Shown here: piece after piece, positions 21,625 to 31,214 of the stretch
How the letters are laid out: every line of letters begins with the position of its first letter
Numbering within the stretch: the first letter of the stretch is position 1
Source of the DNA: Staphylococcus massiliensis CCUG 55927
Lineage (GTDB): Bacteria > Bacillota > Bacilli > Staphylococcales > Staphylococcaceae
Length of the DNA: 64,000 nt
Direction of reading: 5' to 3'
Assembly (NCBI RefSeq): GCF_000298075.1
Contig: NZ_JH815593.1
Location: 999,543-1,063,542 of the forward strand
Made by a program: the position numbers and the translations under genes
Notes under the pieces: generated by a model
Databases searched by the model: none
The model's input: only the letters and a program-made list of their open reading frames with translations
Told to the model about the DNA's origin: nothing

Positions 21625-22869
21625 TTATGCCCAACCACGGTAACGTGCTGCTTCAGCAGTACGTTTGATACCTACGATATACGCCGCTAAACGCATGTCG
21701 ATTTTACGGTTTTGAGCTAATGTGTAGATTGTATCGAAAGCTGTTACAAGCTTGTCGTTCATTTTTTCGTAAACTTCTTCTTCTGACCAATAATAACCTT
21801 GGTTATTTTGTACCCATTCAAAGTAAGAAACTGTTACGCCACCAGCACTTGCTAATACGTCTGGTACTAATAATACATCACGTTCAGTTAAGATACGTGT
21901 AGCAGCTGGTGTAGTTGGACCGTTAGCCGCTTCAACTACGATGCTTGCTTTAATATCGTTAGCATTGTCTTCTGTGATTTGGTTAGCAATAGCTGCTGGT
22001 ACTAAGATGTCACAATCAAGTTCGAATAATTCTTGGTTTGAAATTGTGTCATCGAACAGGTTTGTTACTGTACCGAAGCTATCACGACGGTCTAATAAGT
22101 AGTCGATGTCTAAACCTTCTGGGTCGTGTAATGCACCATAAGCATCTGAGATACCTACGATTTTAGCACCACGGTCGTATAAGAATTTAGCAAGGAAACT
22201 ACCTGCGTTACCGAAACCTTGGATTACTACGCGTGAACCTTCAAGTTTCATATCACGACGTTTAGCAGCTTCTTCGATTGCAATTACAACACCCAATGCA
22301 GTAGAACGGTCACGGCCTTGTGAACCACCTAATACAATTGGTTTACCAGTGATGAAACCTGGTGAATTGAATTCATCGATAGCACTGTATTCGTCCATCA
22401 TCCAAGCCATAATTTGAGAGTTAGTGAATACGTCTGGTGCCGGAATATCTTTTGCTGGTCCTACGAATTGTGAAATTGCACGTACGTAGCCACGTGATAA
22501 ACGTTCAACTTCATGGATACTCATTTGTCTTGGGTCACAAATGATACCGCCTTTACCACCACCGTATGGTAAATCAACGATACCGCACTTCAATGTCATC
22601 CACATTGATAATGCTTTAACTTCTTCTTCATCAACGTCTGGGTGGAAGCGAACCCCACCTTTAGTTGGTCCAACAGCATCGTTGTGTTGTGCACGGTAAC
22701 CTGTAAACGTTTTAACTGTACCATCATCCATACGCACAGGGATACGTACAGTTAAGAAACGTAAAGGTTCTTTGACTAAATCATACATCCCATCATCAAA
22801 GCCAAGTTTATTCATTGCTTCTTTAATAATTTCTTGCGTGGAAGTCACTAAATTGTTCTTTTCAGTCAT
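21625..22869 (-). CDS. gudB: NAD-dependent glutamate dehydrogenase
   Basis: Oxidises glutamate to 2-oxoglutarate and ammonia, the entry of glutamate-family amino acids into the TCA cycle. The 414-residue cytosolic protein has the substrate-binding region GPTKGGVRFHP (68-78), the catalytic lysine in PYGGGKGGI (Lys106) and the Rossmann motif GFGNAGS near residue 217. The upstream region carries a cre site over the likely transcription start. It lies directly downstream of rocD on the same strand, which supplies glutamate and P5C from ornithine, so the two fit one catabolic pathway. The 128-base gap with a promoter suggests separate transcription. Confidence 0.97.
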   Translation of the reverse strand: MTEKNNLVTSTQEIIKEAMNKLGFDDGMYDLVKEPLRFLTVRIPVRMDDGTVKTFTGYRAQHNDAVGPTKGGVRFHPDVDEEEVKALSMWMTLKCGIVDLPYGGGKGGIICDPRQMSIHEVERLSRGYVRAISQFVGPAKDIPAPDVFTNSQIMAWMMDEYSAIDEFNSPGFITGKPIVLGGSQGRDRSTALGVVIAIEEAAKRRDMKLEGSRVVIQGFGNAGSFLAKFLYDRGAKIVGISDAYGALHDPEGLDIDYLLDRRDSFGTVTNLFDDTISNQELFELDCDILVPAAIANQITEDNANDIKASIVVEAANGPTTPAATRILTERDVLLVPDVLASAGGVTVSYFEWVQNNQGYYWSEEEVYEKMNDKLVTAFDTIYTLAQNRKIDMRLAAYIVGIKRTAEAARYRGWA

Positions 22870-22897
22870 GATCCTATTCGCCTCTTTTTCCTATCAT

Positions 22898-22922
22898 TGT
22901 TTTCGCTTTCAAAACTATTGTA
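22898..22922 (-). promoter_or_regulatory. cre site overlapping gudB promoter
   Basis: On the minus strand TGAAAGCGAAAACA (22911-22898) fits the degenerate cre consensus WTGNAANCGNWNNCAWW including the flanks. An extended -10 box, TGTTACAAT, lies just upstream (TACAAT at 22922-22917). The cre therefore covers the expected start of transcription, a position where CcpA represses. Repression of glutamate dehydrogenase by glucose through CcpA is known in staphylococci. Confidence 0.6.
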
Positions 22923-22996
22923 ACATAAGCACACCTTTTTAAAAGGGATTTAATTGCTTAATTTTACAAATTTCATAAGAAAATGAAAACGCTTTA

Positions 22997-24190
22997 TTAT
23001 TGTTCGAATACTTGCTTAACTTTATCAATTGCGAAATCTAATTCTTCTTTTGAAATGATAAGTGGTGGTGCAAAACGAATTACTGTTTCATGTGTTTCTT
23101 TACATAGAATACCGAGTTCTTTAAGTTTTTCACAATAAGGTCTTGCGTTTTCGTTTAATTCAACCCCGATGAATAAGCCGCGTCCACGTACTTCTTTAAT
23201 AACTGGGTTTTCAATTTTTTGTAATTCTGATTTGAAGTATTCACCAAGTTCTAATGAGCGACCTGCTAAATCTTCGTCAATAATAACGTCTAATGCAGCC
23301 ATTGAAACCGCACATGCTAATGGGTTACCACCGAATGTAGAACCGTGAGAACCTGGAGAGAATACACCTAGTACTTCTTCATCTGCTAATACTACAGAAA
23401 TTGGAAGTACACCGCCGCCTAGGGCTTTTCCTAAGATGTAAACATCAGGTTTAACGTTATCCCAATCTGTAGCGAATAATTTACCAGAACGTGCTAAACC
23501 AGCTTGGATTTCGTCCGCAATGAATAATACATTATGCTCATCACATAATTCGCGGATTTGTTTTAAGTAACCTTCTGGTGGAATGTTGATACCAGCTTCA
23601 CCTTGGATAGGTTCAACAAGTACTGCTGCAGTGTTTTCGTTGATTGCTTCTTTTAATTGATCGATGTTACCGAAGTCAACTTTAACGAAACCTTCTAATA
23701 AAGGACCATAACCGCGTTGGTATTCCTTTTCTGAAGATAAAGAAACTGGAGCCATTGTACGACCGTGGAAGTTACCGTTCATTGCTACAACTTCTGCTTG
23801 GTTTGGCTCGATACCTTTAACTTCGTAAGCCCAACGACGTGCTGCTTTAAGTGCAGTCTCAACCGCTTCAGCACCTGTATTCATTGGTAATGCTTTGTTT
23901 TTACCAGAGATTTTACAGATTTTTTCATACCATTCACCTAGGTTGTCACTGTGAAAAGCACGTGAAACAAGTGTCGCTTTTTCAGCCTGATCTTTAAGTG
24001 CTTGGATAATTTTAGGATGTCTATGTCCTTGGTTTACTGCAGAATAAGCAGATAACATATCCATGTATTTATTGCCTTCTGGGTCTTTAACCCAAACCCC
24101 TTCAGCTTCTGAAATTACGATTGGTAGCGGTAAGTAGTTGTGCGCACCAAAATGGTTTGTTTGTTCAATAATTTGTTCTGACTTAGTCAT
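22997..24190 (-). CDS. rocD: Ornithine aminotransferase
   Basis: PLP enzyme moving the delta-amino group of ornithine to 2-oxoglutarate, giving glutamate semialdehyde/P5C and glutamate. The 397-residue class-III aminotransferase has the cofactor loop [12 protein letters not shown] near residue 104, the aspartate motif [12 protein letters not shown] (223-234) and the PLP lysine in [10 protein letters not shown] (Lys255). The length is typical. It sits between rocA and gudB, all on the same strand, so ornithine, P5C and glutamate oxidation are encoded consecutively. ATG at 24190 follows a GGGGAG site. Confidence 0.96.
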   Translation of the reverse strand: MTKSEQIIEQTNHFGAHNYLPLPIVISEAEGVWVKDPEGNKYMDMLSAYSAVNQGHRHPKIIQALKDQAEKATLVSRAFHSDNLGEWYEKICKISGKNKALPMNTGAEAVETALKAARRWAYEVKGIEPNQAEVVAMNGNFHGRTMAPVSLSSEKEYQRGYGPLLEGFVKVDFGNIDQLKEAINENTAAVLVEPIQGEAGINIPPEGYLKQIRELCDEHNVLFIADEIQAGLARSGKLFATDWDNVKPDVYILGKALGGGVLPISVVLADEEVLGVFSPGSHGSTFGGNPLACAVSMAALDVIIDEDLAGRSLELGEYFKSELQKIENPVIKEVRGRGLFIGVELNENARPYCEKLKELGILCKETHETVIRFAPPLIISKEELDFAIDKVKQVFEQ

Positions 24191-24364
24191 TATATCTCCC
24201 CTTTACAAAATTGTAGGGTAAATGTCACACCCTATTGGAACGTTACCACAATTGTACCACTACAAATTTAAATTTACAGCGATACAATCGAGGACGTTCT
24301 AAAATGCTTATTTACCCTACGTCATTTATCTATTCAACAATGTTTAGTAAATTCTAATTTAAAA

Positions 24365-25909
24365 TTAAAGTGCTTCAGAAACTGTGCGACCTTGTAAGTG
24401 AAGAACAAGGTAATCTGGTCCACCAGCTTTAGAGTCTGTACCAGACATTTTGAAACCACCGAATGGTTGGTAACCAACGATTGCACCTGTGCAACCACGG
24501 TTGAAGTATAAGTTACCTACCATGAAGTCACGGCGCGCTTGTTCTAATTTCATTCTGTTGTTTGAAATTACAGCACCTGTTAAACCGTACTCAGTATCAT
24601 TAGCAAATTCGATAGCTTGGTCGAAGTCTTTTGCTTTAGAGAAACCTACAACTGGACCGAAGATTTCTTCTTGCATGATACGGCTATCGTGTTTAACGTC
24701 AGCGAATACTGTTGGGTAAACGAAGTTACCTTTAGATTCGTCAGTGTTACCACCTGCAACTAAGCGACCTTCTTGTTTACCGATTTCAATGTATTCTTTG
24801 ATTTTGTTGATTGATTTTTCATCGATAACAGGACCCATGAAGTTATCGTAGCTTGAAGCGTCACCAACTGTTAATTTTTCAGTTTCAGCTTTAACTTTTT
24901 CTACTAACTCGTCATAGATTTTTTCGTCAGCGATAACACGTGAACAAGCTGAACATTTTTGACCAGAGAAGCCAAATGCTGAGTAGATGATCGCATCTGT
25001 AGCGACTTGTAAGTCTGCTTCGCTATCTACAACGATTGTATCTTTACCACCCATTTCAGCGATTACGCGCTTAAGGTGAGCTTGACCGTCTTGGATTTTA
25101 GAAGCTTTTTGCATAATGTCAGTTCCGACTTTCTTAGAACCTGTGAATGAGATTAAACCTACATCTTTATGCTCAACTAATACATCACCAATATCTCTTG
25201 AAGAACCTGGTACCCAGTTTACAACACCTTTAGGTAATCCTGCTTCTTCTAACACTTCCATGAATTTGTAAGATATTACTGGTGTGTTTGAAGATGGTTT
25301 TAATACTACAGTGTTACCAGTTACAACTGGAGCTGCAGTCGTACCAGCCATGATTGCATAAGCAAAGTTCCATGGAGAGATAACAACACTTACGCCGATT
25401 GGTAAGTAATCGAATTGGTTATATTCACCTGGACGTGATTCAACTTTCTTACCGTCTTTTAATTCAAGCATTTGACGGCCGTAATATTCCATAAAGTCAA
25501 TAGCTTCAGCTGTATCTGCGTCTGCTTCTTTCCATGGCTTACCGCCTTCTAAAGATAATAAAGCTGAGAATTCATGTTTACGACGACGTGTAATTGCTGC
25601 CGCTCTGAATAAAATGTCAGCTCTAGTCTTAGGATCTACTGTGCGCCAAGTTTGGAAAGCTTCTTTTGCAGCTGCAACAGCTTTATCTGCATGCTCTGCA
25701 CTCGCTTTAGAAACATAACCGATTGTTTCTTCTTTATTAGATGGGTTGTAAGAACGTGTTTTGTCATCAGTATAGATACGTTCACCATTAATGATTAATG
25801 GATACTCTTTACCAAGTTCTTGCTTAACCTTTTCTAAAGCTTTTTCATAGGCTTCACGATTCTCCTGTTTCGTGAAATCTGTGAATGGTTCATGTTTATA
25901 TGGAATCAT
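24365..25909 (-). CDS. rocA: 1-pyrroline-5-carboxylate dehydrogenase
   Basis: NAD-dependent aldehyde dehydrogenase that oxidises glutamate semialdehyde (P5C) to glutamate, shared by proline and arginine/ornithine breakdown. The 514-residue protein matches the Gram-positive RocA/PutC form. The general base lies in IAEMGGKD (Glu285) and the nucleophile in [11 protein letters not shown] (Cys319). The ending [15 protein letters not shown] is also typical. It is followed by rocD and gudB. In S. aureus rocA lies elsewhere, so the cluster here is more compact. Codon use suggests high expression. Confidence 0.96.
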   Translation of the reverse strand: MIPYKHEPFTDFTKQENREAYEKALEKVKQELGKEYPLIINGERIYTDDKTRSYNPSNKEETIGYVSKASAEHADKAVAAAKEAFQTWRTVDPKTRADILFRAAAITRRRKHEFSALLSLEGGKPWKEADADTAEAIDFMEYYGRQMLELKDGKKVESRPGEYNQFDYLPIGVSVVISPWNFAYAIMAGTTAAPVVTGNTVVLKPSSNTPVISYKFMEVLEEAGLPKGVVNWVPGSSRDIGDVLVEHKDVGLISFTGSKKVGTDIMQKASKIQDGQAHLKRVIAEMGGKDTIVVDSEADLQVATDAIIYSAFGFSGQKCSACSRVIADEKIYDELVEKVKAETEKLTVGDASSYDNFMGPVIDEKSINKIKEYIEIGKQEGRLVAGGNTDESKGNFVYPTVFADVKHDSRIMQEEIFGPVVGFSKAKDFDQAIEFANDTEYGLTGAVISNNRMKLEQARRDFMVGNLYFNRGCTGAIVGYQPFGGFKMSGTDSKAGGPDYLVLHLQGRTVSEAL

Positions 25910-26198
25910 TTATTAAATCCCCCTTGTTTTATTTTAGGAAAACCCTTACATACTTATAATGACATATAATATTAGCGATTAAAAGCGAAAAACACAGAAA
26001 ATTTAAATGATTTAAAAATCGGGTTAAATTACACACCTACATCACCTTAATATGACAAATAATGAGCAAATTGTATTTTTAGGTGTAAATCATTTAGAGG
26101 CTTAAACGCATAGATTTATGTGATACATTAAAACTATCAATCTTAAAGTATAACTTTTTAACCTACCCTGGAATCTACTTAAGAAAGGATAGTTTCTT

Positions 26199-26612
26199 AT
26201 GCAAGGTATCAATCATATTACGTTTTCAGTATCTGATTTAAAGCGCTCTATTTATTTTTACAATCACATTTTAAAAGCCAAATTGATAGTAGAAGGTCAT
26301 TCCTCAGCATATTTAGATTTAGCAGGCATATGGTTAGCATTGAATGAAGAAAAAGACATACCTCGCGATGAAATAAAGTATTCTTATACGCATATAGCTT
26401 TTTCAATTGAGGAAAATGCTTTTGAAGAATGGTATGAATGGTTAGTTGAAAACGAAGTAAATATTCTTGAAGGAAGAACAAGAGACGAGCGTGATAAGAA
26501 ATCTATTTATTTTACGGATCCTGATGGTCATAAATTAGAACTACACACAGGGACTCTTGATGATAGAATAAAATATTATAAAGAAGCAAAACCTCATATG
26601 AGATTTTATTAA
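26199..26612 (+). CDS. fosB: FosB-type bacillithiol transferase
   Basis: A 137-residue VOC-fold metalloenzyme of the FosB class, which adds bacillithiol to fosfomycin. Metal ligands line up as His6 (INHITF), His65 (YTHIAF) and Glu114 (KLELHTG). The FosB-typical stretches ALNEEKDIPR, SIYFTDPDGHKLELHTGTL and YYKEAKPHM are nearly unchanged. Cys9 of the S. aureus enzyme is Thr here, which lies outside the metal site. It is a single gene with an AAGGAT ribosome site. No mobile element flanks it, so it looks chromosomal and resident. Activity and any resistance phenotype are inferred from family, not shown. Confidence 0.9.
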   Translation: MQGINHITFSVSDLKRSIYFYNHILKAKLIVEGHSSAYLDLAGIWLALNEEKDIPRDEIKYSYTHIAFSIEENAFEEWYEWLVENEVNILEGRTRDERDKKSIYFTDPDGHKLELHTGTLDDRIKYYKEAKPHMRFY

Positions 26613-26751
26613 TTACTACATTATTCTAAACTAGTACTCCCCTGATTTAATCTTCAAATTTAATTAAGAAAATACTTACTATACATTACATATAACGCAT
26701 AAAGTTTTCTCTAAGAAAAGTTATTTAACATGCATTTTTGTATTAAACACA

Positions 26752-26787
26752 AAAAAACCACTTACGCTTCCTCTACGTAAGTGGTTT
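26752..26787 (-). terminator. Terminator of the S1-domain gene
   Basis: Perfect 12-bp stem AAACCACTTACG/CGTAAGTGGTTT with a T-run on the minus strand, between convergent fosB and the S1-domain gene. Confidence 0.88.
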
Positions 26788-26804
26788 ATCTTCGTGCTTT
26801 AATG

Positions 26805-27176
26805 TCACTGCTGTTTTGATTGTTTAACCCATTTCGGTAATCTTTCTTTTAACGTTTGAAACCCATAAACTTCAGTTTCTTCGATTTCTTCCAACACTGA
26901 ACGTTTTGATTTCTTACGTTCATAGTTCTTAAAGTAATCGTTATCTTTAAGAGACAAATTCAGTTTTCCTTCATGATCAATAGATAGAATTTTAGCTTTT
27001 ACAATTTGTCCTTCAGACAATAATTTTTTAATATTATGGACGTAATCATCCATAACTTCAGAAATATGAATTAAACCTTCAGTATTGTCAGGGGTTTCAA
27101 CAAAAGCACCATAGGGTTGAACACCAGTAACACGTACTTTTACATGTTGACCTACTTTATACTGATTATTCAACAA
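26805..27176 (-). CDS. S1-domain RNA-binding protein (YugI/GSP13-like)
   Basis: A 123-residue protein consisting of one S1 RNA-binding domain (about residues 5-75, with VKVRVTGVQPYGAFVE and GLIHISE) and a charged lysine/glutamate-rich tail. This is the layout of YugI, general stress protein 13 of Bacillus, which associates with ribosomes. The B. subtilis relative belongs to the general stress regulon; no SigB promoter could be assigned here. It is transcribed alone with its own terminator. The family call is good; the cellular role is inferred. Confidence 0.85.
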   Translation of the reverse strand: MLNNQYKVGQHVKVRVTGVQPYGAFVETPDNTEGLIHISEVMDDYVHNIKKLLSEGQIVKAKILSIDHEGKLNLSLKDNDYFKNYERKKSKRSVLEEIEETEVYGFQTLKERLPKWVKQSKQQ

Positions 27177-27299
27177 TATAACCCCTTAAACTCGTTTGAT
27201 ATGTTAACACAATAATCATAGCATAAATTAGTAGGCAGTACGAACGAATACGTTGAATTTATCTTAATCTTTTTATTGCTTTACTTTTCAAGAAGTGGT

Positions 27300-27569
27300 T
27301 TAATGACCTGTCATCCAAGGTCGTTGCGCATTATTATTACGTCGTGGCTTATTCTTCATCAGTTTATCACCACTAACGACGCGTGGTGTCTTACCGCGTT
27401 CAATACGCTTTTTAAGATTTTGGTCCATTGAATACGTCTGAAAAGGCACAAAGACACGTTTCGCCATTTCGTCGCAATTCGGGCACTTCGCAACTTCGTG
27501 GTTATCCTTTATAGACTGACGTAAGTTAAATGAACCGCAGTTCGCACATTCATATGTGTAACTTGGCAT
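27300..27569 (-). CDS. fmdB: FmdB-type zinc-ribbon protein
   Basis: An 89-residue protein with an N-terminal zinc ribbon: YECANCG (Cys8, Cys11) and CPNCD about 20 residues later. A basic tail with KNKPRRNNN follows. This is the FmdB regulatory family, often encoded beside formamidase. Its ATG overlaps the fmdA stop codon (TAATG), so it is coupled to fmdA. A regulatory or chaperone-like role for the amidase has been proposed for the family but is unproven. Confidence 0.85.
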   Translation of the reverse strand: MPSYTYECANCGSFNLRQSIKDNHEVAKCPNCDEMAKRVFVPFQTYSMDQNLKKRIERGKTPRVVSGDKLMKNKPRRNNNAQRPWMTGH

Positions 27570-28762
27570 TACTCATCTGGCTCCATGTCAGGTAATACGC
27601 CTTTATTGAAGATCTCTTTAGGTAAAGCAACTGTACAACAAGAGTTCGGAATATCAACAATGCCTGCAACGTTACCTTGCATAGGCGCAGAACCAAGTAA
27701 CATGTAAGCTTGTTCACCTGTAAAGCCACGTGTTTTGAGGAATTCGATCGCATTTAAACAAGCATTACGGTATGCTGTGTTTGCATCTAAGTATGTTTGA
27801 TCACCACTAAATTCATTAACTGAGATACCTTCGAATACGATGTAATCTTGATAGTTTGGCATAACTGGACCTGGGTTAAACGCTGGGTTACGTTTGATGT
27901 TGTATTTATCCATGCCGCCTTTGATCACGTTTACGCGTAATTCGATCCAACCTGGCATTTCAATACCGCCACAGAATGTAATTTCACCATCACCTTGTGA
28001 GAAGTGGATGTCACCTACTGATAATTTAGCACCATCAACGAATACTGGGAAGTAAACGCGTGAACCTTTAGATAAGTTTTTGATATCACAGTTACCACCA
28101 TTTTCACGTGGCGGAACCGTACGTGCACCTTCTTTAGCAACACGTTCAAAGTCTTTACCTTTTAAAGTACCTGCAACAACTGCATCAGTGTCAGGTAAAT
28201 TAGCTAAAGGTGGTTCGCGGTGAGGATCTTTATCTACAAGTGCCTTTTCACGACGATTCCACTCATCTAACATATCTTGAGATGGTGCAACACCAATTAA
28301 ACCTGGGTGAATAATACCAGCAAATTCAACGCCTGGTACGTGACGGCTTGTCGCATAGATACCGTTAAAGTCCCAAATAGATTTAGCCGCATTTGGATAA
28401 TGGTCAACTAAGAAACTACCGCCGTTAGTTTTATCAAAGATACCATTGAAGCCCCATTTATGTTCATCGAAAGCACCAATGTCTAAGATATCTACAACTA
28501 ATAAATCACCTGGTTCAACACCGTTAACATGAACTGGACCACTTAATACGTGTACACGATTTAAGTTAACGTGTTTGATATCACTTGGGTCGTCATTGTT
28601 AGAAATTTGACCGTCAGTCCAGTCTAAACATTCCATTCTAAATGACTCACCTGGATCTACTGAGAACGCCGCTGGAATATCCGGGTGCCAACGGTTATGT
28701 CCTGGATGGTCCTGTTTGTCCATAGTTTTGTTTAAATCAACGTTAAATAACTTCTTTGGCAT
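27569..28762 (-). CDS. fmdA: Formamidase/acetamidase
   Basis: Hydrolyses formamide or acetamide to ammonia and the acid, giving nitrogen; cytosolic. The 397-residue protein matches the FmdA_AmdA family along its whole length. Recognisable segments include DHPGHNRWHPDIPAA at the N-terminus, VEFAGIIHPGLIGVAPS and a glycine-rich GGNCDIKNLSKGS near residue 225. A predicted CodY box sits on its promoter, consistent with nitrogen control. fmdB follows with a one-base overlap. Formamide is the usual FmdA substrate, but the two activities cannot be separated by sequence. Confidence 0.93.
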   Translation of the reverse strand: MPKKLFNVDLNKTMDKQDHPGHNRWHPDIPAAFSVDPGESFRMECLDWTDGQISNNDDPSDIKHVNLNRVHVLSGPVHVNGVEPGDLLVVDILDIGAFDEHKWGFNGIFDKTNGGSFLVDHYPNAAKSIWDFNGIYATSRHVPGVEFAGIIHPGLIGVAPSQDMLDEWNRREKALVDKDPHREPPLANLPDTDAVVAGTLKGKDFERVAKEGARTVPPRENGGNCDIKNLSKGSRVYFPVFVDGAKLSVGDIHFSQGDGEITFCGGIEMPGWIELRVNVIKGGMDKYNIKRNPAFNPGPVMPNYQDYIVFEGISVNEFSGDQTYLDANTAYRNACLNAIEFLKTRGFTGEQAYMLLGSAPMQGNVAGIVDIPNSCCTVALPKEIFNKGVLPDMEPDE

Positions 28763-28805
28763 AATAAATTCCCCCTACTAAAGTTTTAAATTGATTATGT
28801 GTCTG

Positions 28806-28829
28806 AATTTTCTGTTAATTACAATTGTA
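28806..28829 (-). promoter_or_regulatory. fmdA promoter with CodY box
   Basis: AATTTTCTGTTAATT (28806-28820) matches 13 of 15 bases of the CodY consensus AATTTTCWGAAAATT. On the minus strand an extended -10 box TGTTACAAT lies just upstream (TACAAT at 28829-28824), placing the CodY box over the expected transcription start. Repression of formamidase when amino acids are plentiful follows from known CodY action. Confidence 0.6.
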
Positions 28830-29180
28830 ACATATCTTTATTAAGTCGATATTGATTTATAATGAAATAATTTAAATCGTAATTATTATGATTTAATAAT
28901 TAAATTTGTTTACAACATCTTCCCATTTCACCAGCTTTCTATTTTTCCCTATTTTTAAAAGCCACGCCAGGTTTCGTTTGCTTAGAAGCCTTTATATATT
29001 TTTTATTTAAATACCTTGATTCAAATTTCCTTGTAAAAGCCACGTCCCTATAAAAGCAAGCTAGTTAAAGTGCATTATTTAATAAGTGCTCATTTTGTAT
29101 TCTACTTTCAAGACTTTGCATCCGCGGAAGACGTATTCACTAAAACAAACACTTCCATCTTATAGGGCTTTTCAAGAAAG
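28830..29180. other. Intergenic stretch without a gene
   Basis: About 350 bases between the fmdA promoter and the terminator of the next gene. It contains two copies of TAAAAGCCACG (28957 and 29035 regions) about 80 bases apart, and one GAAAAGCCCT word inverted at 29164-29173. No ORF with a ribosome site is visible. Confidence 0.5.
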
Positions 29181-29230
29181 AAAAAAGTCCTAACGCACAT
29201 AGCAATTATACAAGCTATGATAGTTAGGAC
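29181..29230 (-). terminator. Terminator of the DUF1871 gene
   Basis: Stem GTCCTAAC...GTTAGGAC with an inner CATAGC/GCTATG helix, followed on the minus strand by six T. It begins eight bases after the stop at 29238 and also ends the ppiB transcript. Confidence 0.85.
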
Positions 29231-29237
29231 GTTACAA

Positions 29238-29498
29238 TTAATTAACCTTACAACTACTTTTTAACGCAACCGCTTGATCTGCAATTGCTTTACAACGTTC
29301 ATAAGGAATCGTCGTTTCAAACGAGAATTGGTAAATGTTTTGAATCTCATGAGCAATCTTATCTGGTTCACCAAGCTGATGAACCTGATCCATCACTTCG
29401 TACACTTCCGCGTCACCTAGCGTAGGATCATCAAAGTTCATTGGATTCCAATTTGCGATGAGTTTATATAATTCGATGTTTAAATCATTATTATTCAT
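29238..29498 (-). CDS. DUF1871 family small protein
   Basis: An 86-residue soluble protein with the DUF1871 pattern: WNPMNFDDPTLGDAEVYEV near the N-terminus and a second helical half (YERCKAIADQAVALK). Function unknown. It follows ppiB by 23 bases on the same strand and shares its terminator, so the two are probably one transcript. Confidence 0.75.
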   Translation of the reverse strand: MNNNDLNIELYKLIANWNPMNFDDPTLGDAEVYEVMDQVHQLGEPDKIAHEIQNIYQFSFETTIPYERCKAIADQAVALKSSCKVN

Positions 29499-29521
29499 AA
29501 ATAAACTCCTTCAATCGTAAA

Positions 29522-30115
29522 TTATGCGTCGATATCGATTGATTCGATGACAACGTCATACATAGGCTTGTCATTTGGGCCTACTTTAACACTAGCGATA
29601 TCTTCTAAGACATCTTCACCCTCAATTAATTGACCGAATACTGTATGTTTTTGGTCTAACCAAGGTGTACCGCCTTTCTCTTTATACGCATCCGCGATTT
29701 CTTCAGGCCAACCGCCATCTTTTAATTGACTTAACATTTGACCTGGAAGTTCTTTCATTTGAACAATGAAGAATTGAGATCCATTCGTATTTGGACCTGC
29801 GTTAGCCATAGATAAAGCACCGTATAAGTTAAACGCATTCATAGAGAACTCATCTTCAAATGAACCACCGTAAATACTTTCGCCACCCATACCAGTACCA
29901 GTAGGGTCGCCACCTTGAATCATAAAGTCGTTGATTACGCGGTGGAACGTGATTCCGTTATAATAACCATCTTTAGATAACTTAACAAAGTTCTCTACTG
30001 TTTTAGGTGCAATATCAGGGAATAATTTTAATGTCATATCACCTTTGTTTGTATGCATAACAACTTTAATTTCGTTGTCTTTGATTTCTTTACTTAACTG
30101 AGGAAAGTTTGTCAT
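29522..30115 (-). CDS. ppiB: Peptidyl-prolyl cis-trans isomerase, cyclophilin type
   Basis: Cytosolic cyclophilin that speeds proline isomerisation during folding. The 197-residue protein has the active-site arginine and neighbours in [19 protein letters not shown] and the second signature [16 protein letters not shown]. The ATG at 30115 is chosen over the one two codons upstream because its spacing from TGGAG is about seven bases and it gives the staphylococcal length. A DUF1871 gene follows. It diverges from kapB. Confidence 0.95.
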   Translation of the reverse strand: MTNFPQLSKEIKDNEIKVVMHTNKGDMTLKLFPDIAPKTVENFVKLSKDGYYNGITFHRVINDFMIQGGDPTGTGMGGESIYGGSFEDEFSMNAFNLYGALSMANAGPNTNGSQFFIVQMKELPGQMLSQLKDGGWPEEIADAYKEKGGTPWLDQKHTVFGQLIEGEDVLEDIASVKVGPNDKPMYDVVIESIDIDA

Positions 30116-30187
30116 CTTCATTCTCCATTCATGATAAAATTAATGTATTAACTATTCTAACATAATTTATGAAAGGAAGTTTATAAC

Positions 30188-30568
30188 ATGTTATATCAAT
30201 TTAGCCATAAAACAGGTACATACGCTGTATCTATCGTAGAGGAAAAGGCTGATCAAACATTGGTTCAGATTGAGCAAGTTGTAAAGCACCCGAAACAAGG
30301 TGACTTACACAACCCGAACGATGTTGAAGGTGTATTCTTTCATGAACGTCGTGCTTTAAGCCAATTTGAAAAGCGATATACACCAAAGTCACGACTTAAA
30401 CCATTTGAAGGTGAAGAGCAGTCGTATACAGCGTCACTTCAAGACGCGATAACAGCGCTTGAAGATAAACTTAAAACTAAAGACACCGAACATAGCGCGC
30501 TTTCTTTAAAATGTTTAAATACTTTAAAGGAAGATTATGGTCGTCAATACAAGACTGAATTTAAATAA
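30188..30568 (+). CDS. kapB: KapB-family protein
   Basis: A 126-residue soluble protein of the KapB family (kinase-associated protein B). Family features seen are YQFSHKTGTYAVSIVEE at the N-terminus, VKHPKQGDLHNPND and FFHERRALSQFEKR. In Bacillus KapB affects the phosphorelay to Spo0A; staphylococci lack sporulation, so the role here is unclear. The gene sits between ppiB and a membrane protein upstream of mnhA, as in S. aureus. ATG at 30188 follows GAAAGGAAG. Confidence 0.8.
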   Translation: MLYQFSHKTGTYAVSIVEEKADQTLVQIEQVVKHPKQGDLHNPNDVEGVFFHERRALSQFEKRYTPKSRLKPFEGEEQSYTASLQDAITALEDKLKTKDTEHSALSLKCLNTLKEDYGRQYKTEFK

Positions 30569-30603
30569 GACAATGCTTCACGCTTAACAACGGAGGATAG
30601 GAC

Positions 30604-31005
30604 ATGAAAGAAAACATCAATATCAGTGATCTTAAACCCGAGCAATACCCCTATGCGGATGAACAAATACTTAAAAAACAAATCAACAAATATGAAGGCT
30701 TTGATACCTTATTACTTTTAGTAATATCCATTACTTTATTGTTACCAGTTATCTTTGATTACAAGAATAGCGGCATCGTGTTAGCTATTACGAGTTTAAT
30801 CAACATCATTGCTTTAATTTATATCAGTGTCGCGCGACGTTCTTGTAAAAAGAAAATTACAAATGTACTAACTAAATACCAACCGGAACACCATGCAGTC
30901 AGTGTTGTAGGCAACTTTGAGGTCATTCAAGCGATAACGATATATCTTTTAATCGCGACTTGCTTCATTACTCTCATCGTTTCAGTCATCAAATTAGTAA
31001 GTTAA
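30604..31005 (+). CDS. Small membrane protein of unknown function
   Basis: A 133-residue protein with a soluble N-terminal 35 residues, a helical hairpin at about 36-76 (two segments), a short basic cytosolic loop (RRSCKKK) and a final helix near 107-131. I do not recognise a family. It lies 36 bases after kapB, with a GGAGG ribosome site, and 210 bases before mnhA. An unannotated membrane protein occurs at the same place in S. aureus, which supports it as a real gene. Confidence 0.65.
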   Translation: MKENINISDLKPEQYPYADEQILKKQINKYEGFDTLLLLVISITLLLPVIFDYKNSGIVLAITSLINIIALIYISVARRSCKKKITNVLTKYQPEHHAVSVVGNFEVIQAITIYLLIATCFITLIVSVIKLVS

Positions 31006-31153
31006 ATGAACACATAGACAGACAACCTTTTATCAAATCGTAAGTTTTAATGAGAAAATATAAAAAGTTTCAAATAAATTTTACCTTTCTCATTTCTACT
31101 TTCTACCTATTTAACAAATCTTTTTAAATAATCATTATCGATTAAATTCGTGT

Positions 31154-31182
31154 TTTTATCAAGTTAATTAATCATGTATAAT
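31154..31182 (+). promoter_or_regulatory. Probable mnh operon promoter
   Basis: A consensus -10 box TATAAT (31177-31182) lies 33 bases before the mnhA start. The hexamer 17 bases upstream, TTTTAT, is a weak -35. Only the -10 is convincing. Confidence 0.4.
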
Positions 31183-31214
31183 GAAATTAATACAAGTAAA
31201 AGGGAGGACACATA

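Noticed and set aside
25980-26020. CodY-like and cre-like sequences upstream of rocA
   Set aside because: The CodY match is only about 11 of 15 and the cre core has a wrong spacing; too weak to annotate.
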